Positions 43,913 through 50,548 of a DNA stretch of 64,000 bases are shown one piece after another; position 1 is the stretch's first letter; every line of letters begins with the position of its first letter. This DNA is from Paenibacillus sp. JDR-2. GTDB taxonomy: Bacteria; Bacillota; Bacilli; Paenibacillales; Paenibacillaceae. The stretch is taken from positions 1,192,501-1,256,500 of the forward strand of contig NC_012914.1 of NCBI RefSeq assembly GCF_000023585.1, written 5' to 3'. Both the position numbers and the translations under genes were made by a program. Below the pieces are notes generated by a model that had not been told where the DNA came from, did not search any database, and saw only the letters and a program-made list of their open reading frames with translations.

Positions 43913-44949
43913 GTACAACAAATCAGGATGCCGTAATACTGGCGATCGAAACAAGCTGTGACGAAACTTCGGTCGCTGTCGTACGCGGCGGTAAACATAT
44001 ATTATCCAATGTCATCTCGAGCCAGATCGAGGTTCATAAACAATTCGGCGGTGTTGTCCCCGAGATCGCATCGCGCAAGCATGTCGAAGTCATTACTCTT
44101 ATGATTGAGCAGGCTATAGAGGAGTCCGGTCTTACGCTGCGGGATATCTCAGCGGTAGCCGTCACGCAGGGCCCGGGGCTTGTTGGTGCTTTGCTGGTTG
44201 GGATCGTTGCGGCTAAAAGCCTCGCGATGGCGCTGGACGTGCCTTTTATCGGGACGCATCATATTGCCGGGCATATTTATGCCAATCAGCTTGTCCATGA
44301 GCTGGAATACCCGTGTATGGCGCTTGTTGTTTCCGGCGGTCATACGGAGCTTGTTCTGCTGGAGAGCGAAGGCAGCTTCCGCATGATTGGCCGCACGCGT
44401 GACGATGCGGTTGGCGAGGCATACGACAAAGTAGCCAGAGCTTTGAAATTTCCTTATCCCGGCGGGCCTCATATCGATAGGCTTGCTTCGGAAGCGGAGG
44501 CTGTCATTGAGCTGCCTCGCGCATGGCTGGAGCCGGATTCCTATGATTTCAGCTTCAGCGGCTTGAAGTCTGCCGTCCTTGCCGTTATCAATCAGACGAA
44601 CATGAAAGGCGAGACGCTGGATGCCGGTGCTCTTGCCCGCGGATTCCAGGAGTCGGTGACCGAAGTGCTCGTCGAAAAAGCGCTTCGCGCCGTCCGCGCT
44701 TTTGGCGCCAAGCAGCTGCTCTTATGCGGCGGCGTAGCGGCGAATAAAGGCCTGCGCGCAGCACTTGCTTCGCGCTGCGACAAGGATGGAGTGCCGCTCT
44801 TGGTTCCGCCGCACAAGCTGTGCACGGACAATGCGGCCATGATTGGCGCCGCGGCCTTTTTGAAATGGCAGAAGGGCGAATTCACTTCGCTGGATATGAA
44901 GGCGGAGCCTAATTTCTCGCTGGAGGGCTGGGCCAAGCCGTCGGTCTAA
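43906..44949 (+). CDS. tsaD: tRNA threonylcarbamoyladenosine synthase subunit TsaD
   Basis: A 347-residue catalytic subunit of the t6A pathway: ILAIETSCDETSVAVV (about 11-26), the metal-binding HHIAGHIYANQL (about 117-128), SGGHTELVL (about 142-150), DDAVGEAYDKVARAL (about 167-181) and a C-terminal LLCGGVAANKGLR and HKLCTDNAAMI. Start: ATG at 43906 with GAGGAG about 6 bases upstream, overlapping rimI by 7 bases. Last gene of the thiL-tsaD unit; no clear terminator follows before the leuA promoter. Confidence 0.95.
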   Translation: MVSTTNQDAVILAIETSCDETSVAVVRGGKHILSNVISSQIEVHKQFGGVVPEIASRKHVEVITLMIEQAIEESGLTLRDISAVAVTQGPGLVGALLVGIVAAKSLAMALDVPFIGTHHIAGHIYANQLVHELEYPCMALVVSGGHTELVLLESEGSFRMIGRTRDDAVGEAYDKVARALKFPYPGGPHIDRLASEAEAVIELPRAWLEPDSYDFSFSGLKSAVLAVINQTNMKGETLDAGALARGFQESVTEVLVEKALRAVRAFGAKQLLLCGGVAANKGLRAALASRCDKDGVPLLVPPHKLCTDNAAMIGAAAFLKWQKGEFTSLDMKAEPNFSLEGWAKPSV

Positions 44950-44986
44950 TAACAAATAATTTTGTTTGTATTTTTAATTCTTGGAA

Positions 44987-45015
44987 TTGACAGAATATTT
45001 GTTGGAGAATATAAT
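44987..45015 (+). promoter_or_regulatory. Consensus SigA promoter of the leuA leader
   Basis: TTGACA (44987-44992), exactly 17 bases, TATAAT (45010-45015): both hexamers perfect. Transcription would start about 45022, before the first T-box. Confidence 0.9.
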
Positions 45016-45029
45016 GGGTACCAATAGTT

Positions 45030-45364
45030 CAAACTTCATACTGTGCAAACGCTAAGAACAGGAGTAGTAAGGCTAATCCGGGTTTAGAGAGCTGCGGGAA
45101 GGTGCAACGCAGTCGAAGGATACCTGAAACTCGCCTGGGAGCGGAGTAGCGGATAAGCGCGGCTGGCCATGGAAAGCCCGCAAGTACGTTGCTACGGTTA
45201 ACCCCCGTAACGGGGTGCGCATTCGTCAACATCCGGAGTTGGCAATGTGCCTAAGGTGGACATTCGAAGCTGTTTAACTACAGCGGTTAATGTCAACAAG
45301 GGTGGTACCGCGCAGGTTAATGATAGCCTGTCGTCTCTTGATTTCAAGAGGCGACAGGCTTTTT
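45030..45364 (+). ncRNA. T-box leader 1 (leucine) of leuA
   Basis: T-box GGGTGGTACCGCG at 45300-45312, terminator AGCCTGTCGTCTCTTG/CAAGAGGCGACAGGCT with T-run at 45324-45364, Stem I with AGAGAGCTGCGG and GAAGGTGCAACGCAG (AG bulge and distal loop) and the codon CTC in GAAACTCGCCTGG (about 45125-45137) as leucine specifier. 5' boundary approximate. Confidence 0.88.
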
Positions 45365-45419
45365 GGTGTCTTTGAACTAGGTTTGGGAAGTTTCGTTTCA
45401 CGCAGACGAATAAACATAC

Positions 45420-45815
45420 GCTATTTCATATACAAAACGCTGGGAACAGGATCAGTAAAGCAATAGAGCGGGTATACAGCGCAATTGAACGAACAGGCAG
45501 AGCCTGAAAGAAAACAATTGCTGCTGCAGAGAGCTGCGGGGTGGTGCGACGCAGTCGAAGCTTAAGCTTGAACTCGCCTGGGAGCGGAATGATGGAGGCC
45601 GGCTGGCTGCTTAACGGCAGTAAAGCATATGGCGAGTACATCGTTACGGTAAACCTCCGTCATCGGGTGTTCAAGCGGGTCGGAACCCGCATGAAGCTTA
45701 AGGCTTAGCCAGCACGGCTAGCTGCTTCTCGAAGGTTCCGGCCAATGAGAGTGGTACCACGGCAGCTCATTTACGGGCCTGTCGTCTCTTACACAGAGAC
45801 GACAGGCCTTTTTTG
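45420..45815 (+). ncRNA. T-box leader 2 (leucine) of leuA
   Basis: Same parts as leader 1: AGAGAGCTGCGG and GGTGGTGCGACGCAG in Stem I, specifier CTC in GAACTCGCCTGGG (about 45571-45583), T-box GAGTGGTACCACGG at 45749-45762 and terminator GGGCCTGTCGTCTCT/AGAGACGACAGGCC with T-run ending 45815. Strong similarity to leader 1 suggests tandem duplication. No promoter is seen between the two. Confidence 0.88.
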
Positions 45816-45847
45816 TTCCCAAAAAACATGTAACGGAGGGTATTCCC

Positions 45848-47389
45848 ATGAAAAAAATTCAAATCTTTGATACAACTTTACGCGACGGCGAGCAATCGCC
45901 AGGAGCATCGATTGAGCCTGAACGCAAAATCATTATTGCCCGCCAGCTGGCGAAGCTGGGCGTTGATATTATCGAGCCGGGCTTTGCGATCTCCAGCCCA
46001 GGCGAGTTTGCGGCTATTCAGCAAATTTCCCGTGAACTGCAAAACGTTGAGATCTGCGGCTTTGCCCGCGCGGTGAAGGTCGATATCGATGCTGCCGTTA
46101 AGGCGACGCAGGATGCGGCCAAGCGGCGTCTGCACCTGTTCATCTCTTCCTCGGATATTCATCTGAGCCATCAGATTCGCAAGACACGGTCGGAAGTCGT
46201 TCAGATTGCGCGGGATATGATTTCTTATGCGAAGCAGTTTGTTGACGAGATTCAATTTGCCGCAATGGACTCCACCCGTTCGGACCGTGATTTCGTCATT
46301 GAGCTGGTAGAAGCGGCAATTGAATCGGGAGCTACGATTATCAATCTGCCTGACACTTTGGGCTATGCGCTGCCAAATGAAATGGTTGATCTGTTCACGT
46401 CGGTACGCCAACAAGCGCGAGGCGGAGACAAGGTTCGCTACAGCACGCATAACCATAACGATCTGGGCATGGCGGTCGCGAACAGTCTGGCAGCCGTGCA
46501 GGCGGGGGCAACGCAGGTTGAGGTTACCGTAAACGGCGTTGGCGAACGGGCTGGCAACTGCTCGCTGGAGGAGCTGGCGATGTTGATCGAGACGCGCAAA
46601 TCGGCTCTGGAAATCGAGACGAATATCGAGCAAAGCGAGATTTATACGACTTCTCACATGGTCAGCCGCGCAATGCATTATCCGATCGCCTATAATAAAC
46701 CGATTGTTGGCCGCAACGCATTCCAGCATGAATCCGGCATTCACCAGGACGGCTTGCTGAAGGACCGCAGCACCTATGAGATTATGGATCCGGAAGCGAT
46801 GGGGATTTCCCGCAGCATGATTATTCTGGGCCGCCATTCCGGCCGTCATGCGATTAAGCATCGCTTGTCGGAATACGGTATTGCGGTAGCGGACAACGAA
46901 TTGAACGATGTGTATGACAAATTCAAACAAGTTGCCGACGAGAAAAAGATCGTAACCGATGACGAGCTGATCCGCATCGCCGGTGAGGCGACCGAGACGC
47001 AGCCGGATCCATACAAGCTGATGGATCTGCAGGTATTGGCCGGCAGCCAGAAGTCCCGTATCGCTTCGGTTACTATCCGAGACGGAGAAGACGGAGGGGA
47101 GCGTTCCTATTCCGGAATGGGCGAAGGACCGTTAGAGGCGGTTATCCACTGTATCCAGCAAGCGATTCCCGTTGCCGCCCAATTCGAGGACTTGGAGCTG
47201 CATTCGTTATCGACGGGAGAGGATGCCCATGGCGAAGCGGTTGTGAGCATTGTTATCGAAGGCGAACGCTTCCGCGGCACGTCCATTCACAAGGACATCA
47301 TTTATGCGGCTGCCCAGGCTTATGTCGCAGCCTGCAATCAGGCTGTTATGACTAGAAGAAAACAGGTCATTGAAGAAAATGTCGGTTAA
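45848..47389 (+). CDS. leuA: 2-isopropylmalate synthase
   Basis: A 513-residue enzyme: FDTTLRDGEQSPGAS (about 7-21, catalytic Arg-Asp), THNHNDLGMAVANSLA (about 201-216, metal-ligand His pair), NGVGERAGNCSLEELAM (about 229-245) and the C-terminal LeuA allosteric domain (about 390-513), which mediates leucine feedback. It condenses acetyl-CoA and 2-oxoisovalerate, the first leucine-specific step. No ilv or other leu gene is adjacent, so leuA is monocistronic here. ATG preceded by GGAGGG. Transcription is attenuated by two tandem leucine T-boxes. Confidence 0.95.
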   Translation: MKKIQIFDTTLRDGEQSPGASIEPERKIIIARQLAKLGVDIIEPGFAISSPGEFAAIQQISRELQNVEICGFARAVKVDIDAAVKATQDAAKRRLHLFISSSDIHLSHQIRKTRSEVVQIARDMISYAKQFVDEIQFAAMDSTRSDRDFVIELVEAAIESGATIINLPDTLGYALPNEMVDLFTSVRQQARGGDKVRYSTHNHNDLGMAVANSLAAVQAGATQVEVTVNGVGERAGNCSLEELAMLIETRKSALEIETNIEQSEIYTTSHMVSRAMHYPIAYNKPIVGRNAFQHESGIHQDGLLKDRSTYEIMDPEAMGISRSMIILGRHSGRHAIKHRLSEYGIAVADNELNDVYDKFKQVADEKKIVTDDELIRIAGEATETQPDPYKLMDLQVLAGSQKSRIASVTIRDGEDGGERSYSGMGEGPLEAVIHCIQQAIPVAAQFEDLELHSLSTGEDAHGEAVVSIVIEGERFRGTSIHKDIIYAAAQAYVAACNQAVMTRRKQVIEENVG

Positions 47390-47398
47390 TTGGAATAG

Positions 47399-47657
47399 TT
47401 ATCCACAAAAACAAGGATGCTGTGCATAAGAGGAAAAAAACGGATAAATACAACCTTTTCCCTGTGTATAAAATTGCGTGCAAGTAGTGGATAGTTTTTA
47501 CACAGCCTGCCTGTGGATAATGTGTATAACGTGGATAGTATTACGTAGAAGGAAGCTTTTGTAAGTAATTAGTGACATTAACCTTTACAAATCACGCTTT
47601 GTTATCGACAGAATTAACTAACAATTCACGTTTTATTGTGGATAAACCTGTGGAAAA
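47399..47657. repeat. Cluster of DnaA boxes outside oriC
   Basis: Three perfect DnaA boxes: TTATCCACA at 47399-47407 and TGTGGATAA at 47512-47520 and 47637-47645. Five single-mismatch boxes: 47421-47429 (TGTGCATAA), 47463-47471 and 47521-47529 (TGTGTATAA), 47602-47610 (TTATCGACA), 47649-47657 (TGTGGAAAA). Weaker ones are at 47486, 47496 and 47530. The replication genes dnaA, dnaN and rpmH are absent, so this is not an ordinary origin; a DnaA-titrating or DnaA-regulated region is the better reading. Confidence 0.75.
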
Positions 47658-47668
47658 GGTGGACATTT

Positions 47669-47708
47669 CCCCGAAAGCACGACTTTTGTGCAATCGGGGC
47701 TTTTTTTT
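47669..47708 (+). terminator. Intrinsic terminator between leuA and the ABC ATPase
   Basis: Outer stem CCCCGA/TCGGGG with inner GCAC/GTGC, then C and eight T. It is 280 bases beyond the leuA stop. Confidence 0.85.
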
Positions 47709-47712
47709 GCTG

Positions 47713-47748
47713 TTGCGCCCCCGCAATCCATGCCGCAATAAAATTGCG
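47713..47748. promoter_or_regulatory. TTGCG/CGCAA inverted repeats, candidate ComA boxes
   Basis: TTGCG (47713-47717), four bases, CGCAA (47722-47726), then CGCAA (47734-47738), five bases, TTGCG (47744-47748). The first pair is close to the ComA site of Bacillus subtilis (TTGCGG-N4-CCGCAA), being short of one G and one C. It lies about 110 bases before the ABC ATPase gene, the head of the transcription unit that includes comQ. Confidence 0.45.
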
Positions 47749-47859
47749 TGAAGCTGCAACATGGTTTTCGGTGAAAACACTTTCAGATTCAGGTAAGGTT
47801 AAATTACTAGATCACGTTCCGGCGAGTAGGTATTCCGGCCTGAATGGAGGAGAACTGCA

Positions 47860-48588
47860 GTGAACTTAGAGACGGTCATTCAAGTAAGCTCGATTCGCAA
47901 ATGTTATGGTCCGTACAACGCTTTAAATGAAGTCTCCTTTGAAGTGAACAGAGGCGAGCTGTTTGGCATTATCGGGACAAGCGGGGCAGGCAAAACAACC
48001 CTGCTGGAGATGCTCATGGGACTTCGCCGACCTGATCAGGGAACGATTGAAGTACTCGGCATGGATGCCATTATGGAAGCCAAGCAGCTGAAGGAATATA
48101 TCGGAATGCATATGTACAGCAACTCGCTCGTAGACAATCTAACGGTTCGTGAAGCGCTGGAATTGTTCCAATCGTTTTACATCAAACAAAATGACATCGA
48201 TCGGATTATTGCGGATCTGGAGCTGGAGCCGTACGTAAACAAGCCGGTGAAACGGCTGTCCGGCGGCTGGCAGCAGCGCATCGCGCTTGCTTTCGCGCTG
48301 GTGAACGATCCTGAAATCATATTCCTCGATGAGCCGACAACCGGGCTTGATAAGCAGGCGAGGGCGGATTACTGGGCTCTGCTTATGAAGTTGAAGAGTC
48401 AAGGCAAAACGATCGTTATGGCATCCCATGACATGGGAGAAATGCAGCGGAATTGCGATCGCATTGCGGTGCTGCGCAAAGGGGATATCGTCAGATGCGA
48501 TTCTCCGCAGCAGCTCATCTCCCAAATTCCAGAAGGCTGTTTTTCGATGGAAGGCGTATACGTTCATTTCGCTTACGCGGGAATGTAG
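47860..48588 (+). CDS. ABC transporter ATP-binding protein, orphan
   Basis: A 242-residue ATPase: Walker A GIIGTSGAGKTTLLEM (about 37-52), signature VKRLSGGWQQRIALAFAL (about 130-147), Walker B EIIFLDEPTTGLDKQARADYW (about 154-174) and MASHDMGE (about 188). The type resembles drug/lipid exporter ATPases of the CcmA/YhaQ-like group. No permease gene is adjacent. GTG start at 47860 with GGAGGA 8 bases upstream. It is followed 47 bases later by a small gene and then comQ, so it may be read into the com locus; its link with ComX export is not known. Confidence 0.88.
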   Translation: MNLETVIQVSSIRKCYGPYNALNEVSFEVNRGELFGIIGTSGAGKTTLLEMLMGLRRPDQGTIEVLGMDAIMEAKQLKEYIGMHMYSNSLVDNLTVREALELFQSFYIKQNDIDRIIADLELEPYVNKPVKRLSGGWQQRIALAFALVNDPEIIFLDEPTTGLDKQARADYWALLMKLKSQGKTIVMASHDMGEMQRNCDRIAVLRKGDIVRCDSPQQLISQIPEGCFSMEGVYVHFAYAGM

Positions 48589-48635
48589 CCTTGCCTAGAT
48601 GATCCGGCCTAGTTTGAAGGAGGACTTTTGCGCAT

Positions 48636-48854
48636 ATGGAGCCCAGAAACGACACCAACGAAAGTCCGTCCGTTCATCGAAGCCAGGTGATAGAGAAGCG
48701 CATGGAGATGATTGCCGTGCTGCTCGATAAATTAAATGGGGAGGAGATCGTCCAACAATCCAAAACCAAGCAGAAACCTCAAAAGCGGAAGGGGCGAAAT
48801 AACGACAAGCTGATGCAAATAGTTGGCGGCATATTCTTCCATCGTATAAGATAA
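48636..48854 (+). CDS. Small basic protein, unknown, in the position of degQ
   Basis: A 72-residue hydrophilic protein: an N-terminal polar part, a helix SQVIEKRMEMIAVLLDKLNGEEIVQQ (about 16-41), a strongly basic stretch with KTKQKPQKRKGR (about 43-54), and a short hydrophobic end IVGGIFFHRI. GGAGGAC precedes the ATG by about 11 bases. I do not recognise it. In B. subtilis the small regulator degQ lies directly upstream of comQ and is activated by ComA; this gene occupies that place but its sequence does not look like DegQ. Confidence 0.55.
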   Translation: MEPRNDTNESPSVHRSQVIEKRMEMIAVLLDKLNGEEIVQQSKTKQKPQKRKGRNNDKLMQIVGGIFFHRIR

Positions 48855-48884
48855 GGATGACACTACCGTGACGGAGGTCAGAGG

Positions 48885-49805
48885 ATGGAAGAACTAGTGC
48901 CTATAATCGGGCAGGAGATGCTGCGGATTTCCGATAAGTATTTCATTACGGAGCCGCTTCGCGGACATGCCCGCGCTTTTATACGGGAAAAGCAGGCCGA
49001 ATCGATGAGATTCGGTCTTTTGACCGTGCTTCATTACCGGATGTTCGGAGGAGATTCGGGGCAGATCTATCGAGCGGCTGCTGCTGTGGAACTGTTTATT
49101 CTCGCATCGGATATTCTGGATGATTTGCAGGACGGGGACGCGCCGCATCAAGCTTGGTCCCAGGTACCGCCGGCGGCTGCGATGCAGGCGGCGGCCTCCT
49201 TCATGGTGCTTTCGCAGCAGGCTGTGCTGGAGCTGGAGTTCGATCAAGTCTTGCTGCTTCGGGTTGCCCGGATGATGAACGGACAATTGCTGAAGGCGGC
49301 AAACGGGCAGATGCTGGATTTGATGAACGCCGTGACGGACGAGGATTCCTATCTCGCCATGGTTCAGCATAAATCGGCGGCGCTCATCGTATTCGCCTGT
49401 ATGACAGGGGTCATGCTTGCAGGCCGGGAATGGCATCCCGTCGTTGCGGAATATGCCGAAGAAGTAGGAATGGCGGCCCAAATAAAAAATGATATTAAGG
49501 ACCTGCTTCGCTGGGACGACAAGAACGATTTTATTTTGCGCAAAAAGACCCTTCTTACCTTGTTCCTTTTGGAGGAATCGGCTGAAGAGGATCAATGGAT
49601 TTTGGACTATTTCGAAGGCAGGCTGCAGTCGGAAGATGTCGCAGACAAGCAGCAAATGCTGGAAGAAGCATGTGAGCGGACGGGGGCGGCATTATATGGC
49701 TCTGTGCGCATGAGGATGCATTTTAACCGGTTCCGGGAACTGCTTGACGAGGTACCGGAGACCTCTTCGGCTAAGGACAAGCTCCTAGAGATTTTCTCCA
49801 GCTAG
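48885..49805 (+). CDS. comQ: ComQ, isoprenyl transferase modifying ComX
   Basis: A 306-residue isoprenoid synthase-fold protein. First acidic motif ILDDLQDGD (about 77-85), second motif KNDIKDLLRWDDKNDFILRKK (about 201-221), in which the second region is NDxxD rather than DDxxD, typical of ComQ. It prenylates a Trp of the ComX peptide, with farnesyl or geranyl diphosphate as donor, and releases the pheromone. ATG with GGAGGTCAG upstream. It is followed by the short comX gene and by comP and comA, so the identity rests on context as much as sequence. No similarity in motif detail to the isoprenoid enzyme at 10063. Confidence 0.88.
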   Translation: MEELVPIIGQEMLRISDKYFITEPLRGHARAFIREKQAESMRFGLLTVLHYRMFGGDSGQIYRAAAAVELFILASDILDDLQDGDAPHQAWSQVPPAAAMQAAASFMVLSQQAVLELEFDQVLLLRVARMMNGQLLKAANGQMLDLMNAVTDEDSYLAMVQHKSAALIVFACMTGVMLAGREWHPVVAEYAEEVGMAAQIKNDIKDLLRWDDKNDFILRKKTLLTLFLLEESAEEDQWILDYFEGRLQSEDVADKQQMLEEACERTGAALYGSVRMRMHFNRFRELLDEVPETSSAKDKLLEIFSS

Positions 49806-49821
49806 AGCCTTTCTTCATAAA

Positions 49822-49839
49822 CCGCAATGACGATTGCGG
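49822..49839. promoter_or_regulatory. CCGCAA-N6-TTGCGG dyad, candidate ComA site
   Basis: Perfect 6-base inverted repeat between comQ and comX. The half-sites are those of the B. subtilis ComA box but facing outward (everted). It could also be a weak hairpin. Confidence 0.4.
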
Positions 49840-49861
49840 AAAATACGGGACATGTTGGCGT

Positions 49862-49918
49862 TTGCTGTCGAAAGATTTCCTGCTATAGTAGAATCAGAAT
49901 TTGATTCTACTATAGCAG
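49862..49918 (+). promoter_or_regulatory. comX promoter with a 17-bp perfect inverted repeat
   Basis: CTGCTATAGTAGAATCA (49880-49896), five bases, TGATTCTACTATAGCAG (49902-49918). The left arm contains an extended -10 (TGCTATAGT; hexamer 49884-49889) with a possible -35 TTGCTG at 49862-49867 (spacer 16). Start would be near 49896, so the dyad covers -10 and start, as an operator would. The right arm ends at the comX ribosome site AGAGGAGG. No T-run, so not a terminator. Confidence 0.7.
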
Positions 49919-49932
49919 AGGAGGAATTTTAA

Positions 49933-50106
49933 ATGTTGAAAGATGCTATTCGTTCGCTGGCTGCAAGCAAAGAGAAAATGTCTATGGTGATGGGTGGACA
50001 GCTGCAATTGGCTGGCGTATCCGCAGCTGAGCATAAAGCACTCCAAGATGCGCTGAAGAATCAAGACGAGAAAAAAGGCAATTACACGCTGGCTGTTTGG
50101 GGCTAA
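49933..50106 (+). CDS. comX: ComX pheromone precursor
   Basis: A 57-codon gene, below usual annotation limits. It encodes a peptide beginning MLKDAIRSLAASKEKMSMVM, with QLAGVSAAEHKAL in the middle and ending GNYTLAVWG. The Trp two residues from the end is the site prenylated by ComQ in Bacillus ComX; the LAGVS..E..AL block resembles the ComX leader pattern L-x-G-[VF]-S/D..E. AGGAGG is 8 bases before the ATG. It lies between comQ and comP, exactly where comX is expected. After cleavage the pheromone would be a C-terminal peptide of about 6-10 residues with a prenylated Trp. Confidence 0.85.
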   Translation: MLKDAIRSLAASKEKMSMVMGGQLQLAGVSAAEHKALQDALKNQDEKKGNYTLAVWG

Positions 50107-50152
50107 TATAGTCATAAAACGACTTCATGCGAGTGCAGGAGGAGATTAGACG

Positions 50153-50548
50153 ATGTTTAGACCAACTCTTAGAATTTCAGCACCTCTCTTCCTGATTACG
50201 TTTCTCGTCATTTTGCTCTATTTGACCCTTACGATCATCAAGGAGCCTTTTATAGGCGTCGAATTAGTGGAAGGTTCAAAGGGAGATTATTTCGTGAAAG
50301 CTCTCGAGCCTGCCGGACAAGCAATTAGCAAAGGCATCTTGGTCGGCGATAAAATCCTTTCCGTGAACGACGCGCCGGCAGGTCAATATAGTAATGTGAA
50401 GAAGTTCTTTTCCATTGAAAAATCAGATTCCGTGCTGGTCGAGCATAGTAATAAGGATCAGCAGTTAATAGAGTTTAACCGGGGCTGGTATGGGATCATT
50501 CCAGTTGGGAATTGTTCATTCAGCTGTACATACCGCTTATTTCGCTGA
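50153..50548 (+). CDS. comP: ComP N-terminal part (PDZ-like), separated by frameshift
   Basis: The first about 118 residues are ComP-like: a membrane segment (about 10-30), an extracellular PDZ-like domain (PAGQAISKGILVGDKILSVNDAPAG) and LIEFNRGWYGIIPVG. The frame then goes off into a shifted reading frame (NCSFSCTYRLFR) and stops at 50548. The remainder of ComP is open from 50512 in another frame. One extra base in the GGG at 50507-50509 would rejoin the frames, giving IIPVGELFIQLYIPLI. The start ATG at 50153 has AGGAGGAG about 8 bases upstream. Function as a sensor needs both parts. Confidence 0.8.
   Translation: MFRPTLRISAPLFLITFLVILLYLTLTIIKEPFIGVELVEGSKGDYFVKALEPAGQAISKGILVGDKILSVNDAPAGQYSNVKKFFSIEKSDSVLVEHSNKDQQLIEFNRGWYGIIPVGNCSFSCTYRLFR

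Noticed and set aside
45878..46930. 350-codon open frame on the minus strand
   Set aside because: Antisense of leuA, no start signals.
47399..47657. Chromosomal origin oriC
   Set aside because: DnaA boxes alone; no dnaA, dnaN, recF, gyrase or rpmH and no clear DnaA-trio/AT-rich unwinding stretch beside them.
49880..49918. Terminator between comQ and comX
   Set aside because: A strong hairpin but without a T-run and ending at the comX ribosome site; promoter/operator fits better.
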